Assembly: GCA_015485155.1 (NCBI GenBank)
Contig: WFUF01000025.1
Coordinates: 248,001 to 312,000, forward strand
Length of the DNA: 64,000 bases
Source: Robiginitomaculum sp.
GTDB taxonomy: Bacteria; Pseudomonadota; Alphaproteobacteria; Caulobacterales; Maricaulaceae
Direction: 5' to 3'
In this document: piece by piece, positions 35,437 to 45,633 of the stretch
Layout: each line of letters opens with the position of its first letter
How positions within the stretch are numbered: position 1 is the first letter of the stretch
Notes under the pieces: generated by a model
Told to the model about the DNA's origin: nothing
Database searches by the model: none
What the model saw: the letters and a program-made list of their open reading frames with translations, nothing else
Translations under genes and position numbers: made by a program

Positions 35437-36405
35437 ATGTTTGAAAAAGGTTTTAAGGTGGATAAACTGGTCAAAGCATTGCGCGCTATCGCTGAGCCAA
35501 CCAGATTGCGAATTCTGGTATTGCTGAGCCATGGCGAGCTAACCGTGCGAGAATTGACACAGGTTTTGCAGCAGAGTCAGCCGCGGGTTTCGAGGCATAT
35601 TGGCCTGCTGGTGCGTGCCGGGCTGGTTGACCGGATACCTGAAGGGAGCTGGGTTTTTTCAAGGCTTGTTCGCGACGGAGCGCTGGCCAATCTGTTACAG
35701 GACATTTTAGCAGCGGTGCCTGCTACGGATGTTATTGTTGTGGAGGATATGAAATGCTTGGAACAAATAAAAGAAGAACGGGCACAGGCCGCAGCAAATT
35801 ATTTTCAAAAAGCCGCCTCCGATTGGGATCAAATTCGATCATTGCACCTGTGCGAGCAGGAAGTTGAGGCCTGTCTGATTAACGCCATCGGCCCGGGGCG
35901 ATTTTCCAATATGCTGGATATTGGCACCGGTTCGGGCAGAATGTTGGAGCTGTTATCGAAACGTATTGATCATGGGCTTGGTATTGATCAAAGCGTGGCA
36001 ATGTTAGGTTTTGCCCGTTCCAAATTACAAAATATCGAAAATTGTTTTGTGCAGCAGGCAGACCTGTTTGATCTGCCCCTTAGTGACAACACCCAAGACC
36101 TGATCACCATCCATCAGGTTCTGCATTATCTTAGCGACCCCCCGGCAGCCTTGGCCGAAGCCGCCCGGGTCTTACGGCCCGGCGGCACTATGGCGGTAGT
36201 GGACTTTGCGCCTCACAAGTGGGAATTTTTGCGGGAAAACCATGCTCACCGGCGTCTTGGTTTTTCCAACAGTGAAATGAGAAAATGGTTGGAAGCTGCA
36301 GGGTTGCGCTATGCAGATGTTCACTCTTTGCCACCGCTTGACAGTCTTGTGGACGAACCTTCTTTGACCGTTAGAATCTGGATAGCCCACGGGAGGACAT
36401 CATGA
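35437..36405 (+). CDS. ArsR-family regulator fused to a SAM-dependent methyltransferase
   Basis: 322 aa from the ATG at 35437; the ATG at 35410 lies inside the operator palindrome and is unlikely. Residues 10-85 are an ArsR winged helix (AIAEPTRLRILVLLSHGELT, then SQPRVSRHIGLLVRAGLV). Residues 125-310 are a class I methyltransferase (MLDIGTGSGRMLELL as motif I, VLRPGGTMAVVDFAP later). It heads an ATGA-coupled operon with metF and metH. ArsR-type regulators that sense S-adenosylhomocysteine (SahR) control methionine genes in proteobacteria; this may be such a sensor, with the methyltransferase fold as the binding site. Confidence 0.88.
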   Translation: MFEKGFKVDKLVKALRAIAEPTRLRILVLLSHGELTVRELTQVLQQSQPRVSRHIGLLVRAGLVDRIPEGSWVFSRLVRDGALANLLQDILAAVPATDVIVVEDMKCLEQIKEERAQAAANYFQKAASDWDQIRSLHLCEQEVEACLINAIGPGRFSNMLDIGTGSGRMLELLSKRIDHGLGIDQSVAMLGFARSKLQNIENCFVQQADLFDLPLSDNTQDLITIHQVLHYLSDPPAALAEAARVLRPGGTMAVVDFAPHKWEFLRENHAHRRLGFSNSEMRKWLEAAGLRYADVHSLPPLDSLVDEPSLTVRIWIAHGRTS

Positions 36406-37304
36406 CAGGCTCTTTGGCCAGAATTAATTCGGGCACCTACCGTCCAATTGAGGTGTCTTTTGAGTTTTTTCCCCCTAAAACTCCACAAATGGAAGAAAAG
36501 CTGTGGCAGTCCGTTAAAAAACTGACCCCCTTAAACCCGGCCTTTATGTCTGTTACCTACGGGGCCGGTGGTTCTACTCGTGATCGAACCCAGAAAACCG
36601 TACTGGCTATGTCAGAGCAAACCGGCATTAATGTAGCTGCGCACCTTACTTGCATCGATGCCAGCAAAGCACAGGTTGATGAAGTGGTCAGGAGCTATCG
36701 TGATGCCGGCATTAAGCATATTGTTGCTTTGCGCGGTGATCCAGTATCGGGAATAAACGCAAAATACGAACCTGCTCTTGATGGTTATTCTTATGCTGCT
36801 GATCTGGTGCGTGCTATTAAGTCAGACTCCAAAATCAAGGTTAGCGTAGCAGCTTACCCTGAACGCCACCCTGAATCTGGCAGTTGGCAGGAAGAGCTCG
36901 ATAATTTACGTCGTAAAATAGATGCAGGTGCCGATCAGGCTATAACACAGTTTGGATTTGACCCTGATGTCATGATTGATTTTCAAGACCGTTTGCTTGC
37001 CGAGGGTATTTCCATTCCTCTGGTGCCCGGCATTATGCTGCAGCCTAATTTTACCGGATTGGTGCGGATGGCAAAAATGTGTGGTACCACCATTCCCAAA
37101 TGGATGTTCAATGTCTTTGAAGGCACTGAAAACGACCCGGTCACCAGACAATTGCTTACGGCAAACATAGTTGCAGAATATTGCACAAACCTACAAGAAG
37201 CAGGATTTCGCAGATTTCATTTTTATACTCTGAACAGTGCTGATTTTGCCTATGCCACCTGTCGGCTTTTAGGTCTGCGGCCCCAGCCAAAGGCAAGCCA
37301 ATGA
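36402..37304 (+). CDS. metF: 5,10-methylenetetrahydrofolate reductase
   Basis: 300 aa. FAD enzyme that makes 5-methyltetrahydrofolate for methionine synthase. Family landmarks: EVSFEFFPPKTPQMEEKLW, SVTYGAGGSTRDRT, HLTCID, IVALRGDP, GADQAITQFGFD and FHFYTLN. ATGA overlaps on both sides tie it to the regulator and metH. Confidence 0.96.
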   Translation: MTGSLARINSGTYRPIEVSFEFFPPKTPQMEEKLWQSVKKLTPLNPAFMSVTYGAGGSTRDRTQKTVLAMSEQTGINVAAHLTCIDASKAQVDEVVRSYRDAGIKHIVALRGDPVSGINAKYEPALDGYSYAADLVRAIKSDSKIKVSVAAYPERHPESGSWQEELDNLRRKIDAGADQAITQFGFDPDVMIDFQDRLLAEGISIPLVPGIMLQPNFTGLVRMAKMCGTTIPKWMFNVFEGTENDPVTRQLLTANIVAEYCTNLQEAGFRRFHFYTLNSADFAYATCRLLGLRPQPKASQ

Positions 37305-38362
37305 CCCGTGAGTTGCGTCTTCGTCAGTTTGAAGAAATTCTGCAGACCAGAATAGGCATTATTGATGGTGCCATGGGGACAAGTATTCAGCAGTTAAAGC
37401 TTTCTGAAACCGAGTTTAGGGCACAACTTTTTGCAGACTGGCCAACGGCAGTGCAGGGAAACAACGATCTTTTGAACCTGACCAGACCACAGGAAATAGC
37501 CCATATCCACAAGGGTTTTTTGCGAGCTGGTGCCGATTTGATTGAGACTAATACCTTTAATGCCACCAGCATCAGTCAGGCCGATTACGGTCTTCAGAGA
37601 ATGGCCGCTAAAATTGCCAAAGCCGGTGCCCGCATTGCCCGTCAAGCAGCCGATGACTGGCACAAACAGCACCCGATGCGCCCGGCAATGGTGGCCGGAG
37701 CAATGGGCCCGTTAAGTAAAACGCTATCCCTGTCACCAAAAGTCGAAGACCCTGGTTTTCGCGAAGTTAATTTTGAACAGGTGCGGGAAGCTTATTTTGA
37801 GCAGGCCTGTGCCATGCTTGAGTTTGTGGACTTTTTAATCATCGAGACCGTGTTTGATACCCTAAACGCCAAGGCCGCAATTGTGGCCGCCCAAGACGCA
37901 ATGGAGCAGGTCGGGTTTGAAATTCCCCTGATTATTTCAGGCACGATTACCGACAGTTCCGGGCGCACACTTTCCGGGCAAACCACCGAGGCCTTTTGGA
38001 TATCCATTGCCCACGCCAAGCCATGGGCAGTGGGGCTGAACTGTGCTTTGGGTGCCGAAGAAATGCGACCTCATATTGCAGATATGGCGCGAATTGCTGA
38101 TTGCAAAATCATTGCGTTTCCCAATGCCGGATTGCCTAATGCCTTTGGTGAATATGATGAAACTCCCGAAACCACCAGCAAACATCTATCAGAGTGGGCT
38201 AAGGACGGTCTGGTCAATCTGGTCGGAGGTTGTTGCGGCACAAATGAGCAGCATATTGCAGCCATTGCGCGCTCTGTGGATGGTATTCCTCCCAGAAAAA
38301 TTGCCACTCAGCCCACTGCATTGCGGCTGTCGGGTCTGGAGCCGTTTCGGCTGGAGGATTGA
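37301..38362 (+). CDS. metH: Methionine synthase, homocysteine-binding subunit (MetH N-terminal part)
   Basis: 353 aa, equal to the first domain of MetH. Zinc-binding Cys residues are seen in GLNCALG and VGGCCGTN, which activate homocysteine. [10 protein letters not shown] and [17 protein letters not shown] are also typical. The chain stops before the folate domain and the rest follows 63 bases later as a separate gene, so the enzyme is made as two subunits, a known arrangement in some alphaproteobacteria. Confidence 0.93.
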   Translation: MTRELRLRQFEEILQTRIGIIDGAMGTSIQQLKLSETEFRAQLFADWPTAVQGNNDLLNLTRPQEIAHIHKGFLRAGADLIETNTFNATSISQADYGLQRMAAKIAKAGARIARQAADDWHKQHPMRPAMVAGAMGPLSKTLSLSPKVEDPGFREVNFEQVREAYFEQACAMLEFVDFLIIETVFDTLNAKAAIVAAQDAMEQVGFEIPLIISGTITDSSGRTLSGQTTEAFWISIAHAKPWAVGLNCALGAEEMRPHIADMARIADCKIIAFPNAGLPNAFGEYDETPETTSKHLSEWAKDGLVNLVGGCCGTNEQHIAAIARSVDGIPPRKIATQPTALRLSGLEPFRLED

Positions 38363-38425
38363 TGTGCAAATGCTATATGGATTTAGAAACTGTCTGTTAT
38401 CTGCTCATTGCCCCAGAGCCGCGTC

Positions 38426-41080
38426 ATGACGTTAAGCTCTGCAAATTTTATCAATATTGGTGAAAGAACCAATGTATCAGGGTCTGCCAAATTCAAGCGC
38501 CTGATTGTTGAACAAGATTATGCCAGCGCTTTGGATATCGCCCGCGAGCAAGTTGAAAATGGTGCCCAGATTATAGATATCAATATGGATGACGGCCTGT
38601 TGGACGGAGTTCAGGCCATGACCAGTTTCTTAAATTTGATCGCTGTGGAACCTGATATTTGTCGGGTGCCGATCATGATCGACAGTTCGCGATGGGAGGT
38701 AATTGAAGCGGGCTTGAAGTGTATTCAGGGCAAGGGGGTGGTAAACTCCATATCGATGAAAGAGGGTGAAGCGGATTTTTTGCAAAAATCCCGCCAGATA
38801 CGTCGTTATGGTGCAGCAGTAATGGTAATGGCCTTTGATGAAAGGGGCCAGGCTGATACGCAAGAGCGCAAGGTAGAAATTTGTACCCGGGCTTATCATT
38901 TGCTGGTCAATGATGGCTTTGCGCCTGAGGATATTATTTTTGACCCGAATATTTTTGCTGTTGCCACCGGCCTGTCAGAGCACAACAATTACGGCGTTGA
39001 TTTTATCAATGCCACCAGGATAATCAAACAGACCCTGCCTCATGCCAGAGTTTCTGGCGGTCTGTCCAATCTGTCTTTCTCGTTTCGTGGCAATGAACCG
39101 GTGCGCCGAGCCATGCACTCGGTATTCTTGTATCATGGGATAAAGGCTGGTCTTGATATGGCCATCGTTAATGCCGGGCAATTGGATATTTATGATGATA
39201 TTGAACCAGAATTGCGCACAGTTTGCGAAGATGTGATCTTGAACCGCAACCCGGATGCCTCTGAAGCCTTGCTTGAATTGGCAGAGCAATACCGTGGCGG
39301 AGCCCACAAATCCAGAGCCTCACGCCGGGATGTTGCATGGCGAAAGGAAGATGTGGCTGCACGGTTAAAACATGCGCTTGTACATGGAATTACCGAGTTT
39401 ATTGTTGAGGATACCGAAGAGGCCCGCCAAGCTGCCGATAAACCCTTGCACGTTATCGAAGGACCGTTAATGGCTGGTATGAATGCTGTGGGGGACTTGT
39501 TTGGTGCCGGCAAAATGTTCTTGCCGCAAGTGGTAAAATCAGCGCGGGTAATGAAAGCTGCGGTGGCCCATTTACTGCCATTCTTAGAAGAAGAAAAACA
39601 GCTTTCCGGTCTTGCTGACATGTCCAATGGTAAAATCCTGCTGGCTACAGTTAAGGGCGATGTTCATGATATTGGCAAAAATATTGTGGCAGTAGTGTTG
39701 CAGTGCAATGGCTATGAGGTGATTGATCTGGGAGTGATGGTGCCCTGTGAAACCATCTTAAAAGTGGCTAAGGAACAAAATGTTGATGCTATTGGGCTGT
39801 CGGGTCTTATTACCCCAAGCCTTGAGGAAATGACTCATATTGCCGCCGAGATGCAAAGGGGAGGATGGTCTACCCCCTTGCTTATTGGCGGGGCTACCAC
39901 TTCACCCACCCATACTGCAGTTAAAATTGAACCATCCTACAGCAATGGCCCGACGATTTATGTGCCAGATGCCAGTCGGGCCGTTGGCGTGGTGCGCACA
40001 TTGTTTACCCCGGAAACCCGAGAGCCGTTCATCAAACAAACCCGCGAAGATTACGCACACACCCGCAGGTCACATAAAACAGGACGCAATGCCAAGCCCA
40101 GAATTCGGATAGAAGAAGCAAGAGCCAGAGCCATGAAACTGGACTGGTCTGACTATTCTCCGCCAAGACCTAAAATAGACAAAGCGCTGGTTATTGATAA
40201 TTGGAAACTCGAAGAGCTGGTTCCATATATTGACTGGACGCCATTTTTTCTCGCATGGGATATCAAAGGACGGTATCCGCAAATTCTGGACAATGAGAAA
40301 ATGGGCGCCGAAGCCCGACAATTATTGCTTGATGGCAAGATCATGCTGGACAAGCTGGTGCGGGAGCAATGGTTGCAACCGCGTGCGGTACTTGATTTCT
40401 GGCCAGCCAGTTCCAGGGGCGATGATATTATTTTGTGGGAGGATGAAAAATCAAAAAAAACCAAAGCGACATTCCATACCCTGCGCCAGCAAATGCCCAA
40501 GGATACGGGTAAGCCTAATTTTGCATTGGCAGACTTTGTTGCTCCCAGTTCCAGCGGTAAGGTCGACTGGGTCGGCGGCTTTGTAGTCAGTGCCGGCCAT
40601 GGTGAGTTGGAAATTTCTACCAGATTTCAAAGAGCAGGTGATGATTACAGCGCAATCATGTTAAAGGCGCTGGCCGACCGGCTGGCCGAAGCTCTGGCGG
40701 AAGCATTGCACGCAAAAGTCCGAAAGGAATTTTGGGGGTATGCGCCAAAAGAACAACTTACCAATCAACAGATGATACAAGAAGTTTATCAGGGAATTCG
40801 CCCGGCTCCCGGATATCCTTCACAGCCGGATCACACAGAAAAACGCACCTTGTTTAACTTGTTACAAGCTAAAAGCCGAATCGGTGTGGATCTAACTTCA
40901 AGCTGTGCCATGACCCCGCCGGCAAGTGTTTCCGGATTATACTTTTCGCACCCGGAATCTGTTTATTTTGCAGTGGGGAAAATAAACAAAGATCAGGTTG
41001 CAGATTATGCCAAGCGCAAGGGCATGGCTATGGACGAGGCCGAACGATGGCTTGCTCCAATACTTGCGTATAATCGCTAA
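38426..41080 (+). CDS. metH: Methionine synthase, folate/cobalamin/activation subunit (MetH C-terminal part)
   Basis: 884 aa from the ATG at 38426. Domains in order: pterin-binding ([16 protein letters not shown], residues 10-280), cobalamin cap and Rossmann part ([13 protein letters not shown] with the cobalt-ligand His, [11 protein letters not shown]; residues 310-570), and the SAM-binding activation domain with a conserved [16 protein letters not shown] near residue 797. It transfers the methyl group from methyltetrahydrofolate through cobalamin to homocysteine bound by the other subunit. No cobalamin riboswitch is visible upstream. Confidence 0.95.
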   Translation: MTLSSANFINIGERTNVSGSAKFKRLIVEQDYASALDIAREQVENGAQIIDINMDDGLLDGVQAMTSFLNLIAVEPDICRVPIMIDSSRWEVIEAGLKCIQGKGVVNSISMKEGEADFLQKSRQIRRYGAAVMVMAFDERGQADTQERKVEICTRAYHLLVNDGFAPEDIIFDPNIFAVATGLSEHNNYGVDFINATRIIKQTLPHARVSGGLSNLSFSFRGNEPVRRAMHSVFLYHGIKAGLDMAIVNAGQLDIYDDIEPELRTVCEDVILNRNPDASEALLELAEQYRGGAHKSRASRRDVAWRKEDVAARLKHALVHGITEFIVEDTEEARQAADKPLHVIEGPLMAGMNAVGDLFGAGKMFLPQVVKSARVMKAAVAHLLPFLEEEKQLSGLADMSNGKILLATVKGDVHDIGKNIVAVVLQCNGYEVIDLGVMVPCETILKVAKEQNVDAIGLSGLITPSLEEMTHIAAEMQRGGWSTPLLIGGATTSPTHTAVKIEPSYSNGPTIYVPDASRAVGVVRTLFTPETREPFIKQTREDYAHTRRSHKTGRNAKPRIRIEEARARAMKLDWSDYSPPRPKIDKALVIDNWKLEELVPYIDWTPFFLAWDIKGRYPQILDNEKMGAEARQLLLDGKIMLDKLVREQWLQPRAVLDFWPASSRGDDIILWEDEKSKKTKATFHTLRQQMPKDTGKPNFALADFVAPSSSGKVDWVGGFVVSAGHGELEISTRFQRAGDDYSAIMLKALADRLAEALAEALHAKVRKEFWGYAPKEQLTNQQMIQEVYQGIRPAPGYPSQPDHTEKRTLFNLLQAKSRIGVDLTSSCAMTPPASVSGLYFSHPESVYFAVGKINKDQVADYAKRKGMAMDEAERWLAPILAYNR

Positions 41081-41151
41081 GCAGCAAGCCTCTACAGACA
41101 ACTTAGCTTGCAATAGCCAAAATGGGTAGTATTTTGCCCGACAGATCATCA

Positions 41152-41241
41152 GGAGAGGTGCCAGAGTGGTCGAATGGGGCGGTCTCGAAAACCGTTGAGC
41201 GTTTGCGCGTTCCCAGGGTTCGAATCCCTGTCTCTCCGCCA
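41152..41241 (+). tRNA. tRNA-Ser (anticodon CGA)
   Basis: 90 bases including encoded CCA. The acceptor stem GGAGAGG pairs with TCTCTCC plus discriminator G. Anticodon CGA is at 41186-41188 in a seven-base loop, a long variable arm follows as expected for serine, and the T arm reads GGTTCGAATCC. It reads UCG codons. A run of T follows directly. Confidence 0.97.
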
Positions 41242-41444
41242 TTTTTTTGATATCGCGCCAGTTCGCTGCGCTCACTGCTCCGATGGGGTGCGCTGACCGC
41301 GCGGCGCCCGGTCGGGCGCTAGGCATCAAGTTCGACTTCGTTCCGAACTCTCCACCATTATCGTTTTTTCATGGCATGCGGGCTACTCCCGGCTGTGGAT
41401 TGGTCGAGCAGCAGGTTTTGCTTGGGTTAGTTTAAACAGCTAAC

Positions 41445-41477
41445 AGCCAGTTCGAACCCTTGGAGTTCAAACTGGCT
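41445..41477 (-). terminator. Hairpin downstream of the cytochrome peroxidase gene
   Basis: Arms AGCCAGTTCGAAC (41445-41457) and GTTCAAACTGGCT (41465-41477) pair with one mismatch. It starts 14 bases past the stop of the minus-strand gene. No real poly-U follows, so it may be Rho-dependent or only an RNA-stabilising end. Confidence 0.45.
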
Positions 41478-41490
41478 TTGGGTTGGTGTA

Positions 41491-44076
41491 TCAACGTTTT
41501 TTGAACGGATCAGAATAACGAGAATCGTTCAAAAAGCTTTCATCAGTCAGGGTCTCAAGGAATGCAACCAGAGCCGCTTTTTCCGTTGCTGATAAATTAA
41601 AGCGACGGGGCAGGCCTGTTTGCGGATCACGCAGCCGCGGTGAGAGGTCTGGGTGATCCTGAATGCCGGAATTATAGAACTCCACAACTTCCTCTAAGGT
41701 GTTAAAGCGTCCATCATGCATAAAGGGTGGGCGGATCGCTATGTTTCGCAATGAAGGTGATTTGAACCTACCGTTTCCTGCTCCCTGATCAGCATCAGTA
41801 TTTGCATCAAGGCCATTATTGTGGGCCATATCAAGTGACTGAACCACAGTGGCATGACAACTGGAACACATTAGGGATTGTACACCAGAACCTGGCGTCG
41901 GCTGAAACAGTGCCAGCCCCAGCCTTTCCTGATCGGTAAACACGCTTGCAAAATCTGGCTGCGAAGGTGTACCGGCGATATAGGCTTGATCATACTTTGA
42001 GTTTACGGAGACCATCGAGCGTACGAATTGAGCCAGAGCTTTGGATATTCTGTCCGGTGTTATGGCACTGTCACCAAATGCGGTATCAAATAAAGCAGGG
42101 TAAAACGTAACAGCTTGTAATTTTGGTACCAGTGTTGCCAAACTCATACCCATTTCAACGTGATCCTGAATGGGCATCAAGACCTGTTCTTCAAGTGTTG
42201 CAGCCCGTTCATCCCAGAAAAATGCTTCCGGGGCATAAAATCGTGAGTTGGCCAATCCCATGGAATGACGCCCGGTGAGGCCTTGGTCAAAGCCTATGCT
42301 TAGGCGGTTCGAATCTGAAAATCCGATTGCCTGATCATGGCATGATGCGCAAGATACGGTGTCATTTATGCTCAGGCGTTTATCATAGAATAAAACCCGG
42401 CCCAAGGTAGCGCCAGCATTGGTAACCGGATTATTGGCAGGCGTATTGTCAGTAGCGATGGCCGTGGTTTGACCGGGGCCCATCAATACGGTTTGAGTAA
42501 TATGGGCGGGCAGGTTTTCGGCCGCTGAGACATAATCAAGCTGCACAGCCGGCAAGTCCGGGGTGCCTTGCAAGGTACGCAAGGCAACAGAAGTTGAGCC
42601 ACGAATGGCTGTACCCTCTTTGAACAAAATATTGACCCGTCGCAGGGCGGGGTCATATTGCCAAACCGTGTTTGAGTCGGCAAAAACTGCAAAAGACGGG
42701 GTTTCTCCTGCGCCGATGGTCAAAACGGTTTCTGTGGCAGGATTTGCTAGGCATGCACCGCTATTGGGGTCGGTTTGACAGACCAGCAATGAAACCGGGT
42801 AGGATGAATCTGCGGTAGATTGTGCCGTGACTGTGATCTCACCGCTAACTCCGACATTTGATGTGGCAACAACAAAGGCGCCACCTTTTTCACGGTCGAT
42901 CATATCAACCACGCCTGCTTCGGTGTTTAAACCAACAGCAGAACCTGTTTCACTTACCGCGATAATATCAGGAACATCTGTATCCGAGGCAGAAAAGAAC
43001 AAGGTATTAAGCCCGGAAATGATCACGGCTGATTGCCGGTTTGAACATGAAAACTCTATGGGAAGGTCCAGACCGGGATTTTGTGCAGAGTTGGCCGTAA
43101 AAGAAAAAACAAAGCTTTGTGCGGCATTTGCTGCAATGACCACTCTTTGATTGACCGTGCCAACTGGCAAATTTGAGGCATCTGTTTGCTGAAAGCTAAA
43201 GGTGCCTGCAGGGCCAGCACCATTCATCGATAATCCGCAGTCCAGCGCATCAGTGGAAGCAGGGTTAATGATTGTGGCAAATGCTGTTGCCGCTATCCCG
43301 GTCTTTACCGAGCGTGAGGAAGGTAAAACAGCGGCAACCAGAGCGACATTCTCATCAGCTACCAATGGTGCGGCAGTAGCAATCGTAGCGCCGGAAGCTT
43401 TCAATACCGTGTCCGTATAAGAATCTGGCGCTTTTCTGGTGGCAACAAGCTCAATTGGAGCCAGAGAGTTTTCTGCGCGAAGCTGATTCATCCGGCTGGT
43501 GATATATTGCAGTCTTGCTGTTGTAGATAGGCCGTACTTATCTTCAAATTCAGAAGTAAACCAGGCAACGGCGGAACCGGAGTTTAGGGTTAAGGCCTGG
43601 CTTAGCAAGGTTTTTATTTCCAGTTTGGCCGATAGCAGGCTTGAGGAGTTTGCAGCAACCAAAGAGGTAGGAGTTAGTGCCTCACTGTGAATCATATAGC
43701 TTGGATTGCCATTTATACTCAATTGACCAAATCCACGTCCACCGGATACCAGCAACTCCAGACGGTGACCGGATTTCTCTGCATAGCCTTGCAGCAGGGT
43801 GCCGCCTAAATGCAAAGGCTGCACATTGGTCACCATAATAGAAATTTGTTCTCCGTTCAGGGCCTGTACTTGTAGCAAATCCCCCTTTTGCACTTTGTTT
43901 ATGTCATCTTTGAACAAAAGGTTTGCGCGTATAGAGCTGGACGAGCCATCTTGTTGAAGTTGCCATAAAGGTAGTTCTGCAGGCTGCGCCTGGCCGTTAT
44001 TTGGCTGTCCAAAGAAAGAAGTAAAAAAAACAATAATGGCGCTTAACCATATTGGAAAATTATTTCTATTTTGCAT
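41491..44076 (-). CDS. Di-heme cytochrome c peroxidase/MauG-like protein with a long N-terminal region
   Basis: 861 aa with a signal peptide (ending about residue 30). Residues from about 540 are a bacterial cytochrome c peroxidase: heme-binding CASCH near 575 and CSSCH near 735, LGRVLFYDKRLSINDTVSCA, FFWDERAATLEEQVLMPI, and SPSLRNIAIRPPFMHDGRF. The first 500 residues are Ser/Thr/Ala-rich and look like beta-sandwich domains with two cysteine pairs; no family is certain. It would reduce peroxide or modify a partner in the periplasm. Stand-alone transcript. Confidence 0.85.
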   Translation of the reverse strand: MQNRNNFPIWLSAIIVFFTSFFGQPNNGQAQPAELPLWQLQQDGSSSSIRANLLFKDDINKVQKGDLLQVQALNGEQISIMVTNVQPLHLGGTLLQGYAEKSGHRLELLVSGGRGFGQLSINGNPSYMIHSEALTPTSLVAANSSSLLSAKLEIKTLLSQALTLNSGSAVAWFTSEFEDKYGLSTTARLQYITSRMNQLRAENSLAPIELVATRKAPDSYTDTVLKASGATIATAAPLVADENVALVAAVLPSSRSVKTGIAATAFATIINPASTDALDCGLSMNGAGPAGTFSFQQTDASNLPVGTVNQRVVIAANAAQSFVFSFTANSAQNPGLDLPIEFSCSNRQSAVIISGLNTLFFSASDTDVPDIIAVSETGSAVGLNTEAGVVDMIDREKGGAFVVATSNVGVSGEITVTAQSTADSSYPVSLLVCQTDPNSGACLANPATETVLTIGAGETPSFAVFADSNTVWQYDPALRRVNILFKEGTAIRGSTSVALRTLQGTPDLPAVQLDYVSAAENLPAHITQTVLMGPGQTTAIATDNTPANNPVTNAGATLGRVLFYDKRLSINDTVSCASCHDQAIGFSDSNRLSIGFDQGLTGRHSMGLANSRFYAPEAFFWDERAATLEEQVLMPIQDHVEMGMSLATLVPKLQAVTFYPALFDTAFGDSAITPDRISKALAQFVRSMVSVNSKYDQAYIAGTPSQPDFASVFTDQERLGLALFQPTPGSGVQSLMCSSCHATVVQSLDMAHNNGLDANTDADQGAGNGRFKSPSLRNIAIRPPFMHDGRFNTLEEVVEFYNSGIQDHPDLSPRLRDPQTGLPRRFNLSATEKAALVAFLETLTDESFLNDSRYSDPFKKR

Positions 44077-44470
44077 ATTAGTCCCCTAATGCAGCACTTA
44101 AAACATATGGATACTGGCACGCCTCTATGGCGCAACAGTTTCTACTTATTGTGGAAATTTATATATTAGGCATAACTAATAAACAACAACAAATTTTGTA
44201 TGGGAATTTATCCCATTTAATTCTGGGAGAAATTTTCCATGAGTTTCAAGTGCTTACAAATAGAAATGGCGGGTTCTAGTGCAGACAAAGTAGGGCTTAG
44301 CGGCTTCCAGTATGCACTTGTCACAATGAAATCCGTGGTAGTTCTCTTGTCTAGCGCCTCAACTTGCCTTGCCAGAGCAACTATATCCCTCTTTCAAGGT
44401 TCAAAATTAGTCCTTGATTAAAACGGATGCTATAAATTCAAGTGGCGCGATACAATATATGCCAAGATTA
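44077..44470. other. Non-coding stretch, no clear gene
   Basis: Upstream region of the peroxidase gene. It is AT-rich and holds a hairpin-like inverted repeat ATGGGA/TCCCAT (44201-44217), followed by a looser TGGGA/TTCCA pair (about 44223-44239). A 60-codon frame at 44239-44421 shows no family likeness. I see no RNA gene. Confidence 0.4.
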
Positions 44471-45562
44471 TTAAGCCTGGAGGCTACCATAATTTTGGCG
44501 TGAGATAATGTTTAGTCTTTCATCATAGTACACGAGTTCAACTGGAAAATTGGTCGCCTTTAGGTCAAATATGGCGTTCTCTTTATTGAGCATTTTGGTC
44601 TTCCGCCGCCATTCTCCTTGGATGACTACCAATATTGGATAAATGCGTGTCACTTCCTTCTTAACAGCAGAGAATCTTTCAAGAATTGTGAGTGCTTCAG
44701 ATTGAACTAGTTTTTTATTCTTGTATTTGGGTTTGAACTGATCCCAGTTCATTTTGACCTCTATCGGGATAGCCCATTCGTTCCTCGGGCCTTGAATGAG
44801 AAAATCAATTCGCCGACGTGATAGAGATCCCGGCTTATACTCGCTGCGAATTCTCAATGAGGAAGGTAAATCTTCCCGCAAATAGTGATAAAGTAAAGCA
44901 TTGAAGTCACCCTCACAGGGAAAACTATGGCCTCGCTCCTGTTCATGCTCAAAATTACACCAGAAATAGCTCTGAAATTGCCCTTTTCCATTTCCGTAAA
45001 GGTTGAGGCACTTATCAATACAACTGCTGACGATTTGAACGACCCCATCCATTGATGGTATTTTTTGATCGAAATGTTTGTTGGTCGTCGCGACCCCCGT
45101 GATCTTAGGACCCCCAATAACACGAAATGAATCTGTCGCGGGATGTTTTTTGGGTATGTGCTCAGCCGGTATTTCAAGCGGGTTCAGCGAAACTAACCAT
45201 ATTCCGTCAGCTCTTCTGTTATAGCTGTCCAGCTTTTTAATCTCATCGCCAAGTTCCTTTTCGCCTAGTTTGACCTTCAATTCGATGATGTGATCCACCT
45301 TGTAATTGAACTTTTGAAACACAAATGGGTCACACAATAGCAGGTCTGCTTTCTTAGGGTTTCCATTTTCCACCTTTCCTTCAGCATGGAGTCTAGGTGT
45401 TAATGCGCCATTTTCGGCCTGGGAAAGCGGCACGCCTTTGTACTTTGTGAGTGCCAATTGGTGGAAGAGTTCGTGCTTAAACTCTGCTTCGTTATCAAAG
45501 CGCCATTCGGACTCGGAAAACGCATATGTTGCATCTAGAGCTGAGAGAATATTATTATGCAT
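44471..45562 (-). CDS. Protein with two PD-(D/E)XK nuclease-like motifs
   Basis: 363 aa, no recognised name. The first half has a helix with Glu27/Glu31, then KADLLLC with Asp73 and IIELKVKLG with Glu94-x-Lys96. The second half repeats the pattern: a helix with Glu217, RRRIDFLI with Asp253 and IPIEVKMN with Glu268-x-Lys270. Asp followed by Glu-x-Lys on adjacent strands is the active-site pattern of PD-(D/E)XK nucleases, including restriction enzymes. Two copies suggest an internal duplication. No methyltransferase partner lies beside it. Function open: DNA defence, repair or a decayed mobile gene. Confidence 0.65.
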   Translation of the reverse strand: MHNNILSALDATYAFSESEWRFDNEAEFKHELFHQLALTKYKGVPLSQAENGALTPRLHAEGKVENGNPKKADLLLCDPFVFQKFNYKVDHIIELKVKLGEKELGDEIKKLDSYNRRADGIWLVSLNPLEIPAEHIPKKHPATDSFRVIGGPKITGVATTNKHFDQKIPSMDGVVQIVSSCIDKCLNLYGNGKGQFQSYFWCNFEHEQERGHSFPCEGDFNALLYHYLREDLPSSLRIRSEYKPGSLSRRRIDFLIQGPRNEWAIPIEVKMNWDQFKPKYKNKKLVQSEALTILERFSAVKKEVTRIYPILVVIQGEWRRKTKMLNKENAIFDLKATNFPVELVYYDERLNIISRQNYGSLQA

Positions 45563-45633
45563 TTGCTAAAACCCTTAAGATTTCTTGATTCAATTTTTAT
45601 ACAGCTCCCTTGAGTGCATAGCAAAATACTGCC

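Noticed and set aside
41247-41435. A 62-codon frame after the tRNA-Ser gene
   Set aside because: The stretch has no start context or family likeness; I see no integrase or attachment-site repeat by the tRNA either.
44239-44421. A 60-codon plus-strand frame in the gap before the peroxidase gene
   Set aside because: No ribosome site, domain or family likeness; amino acid content fits chance.
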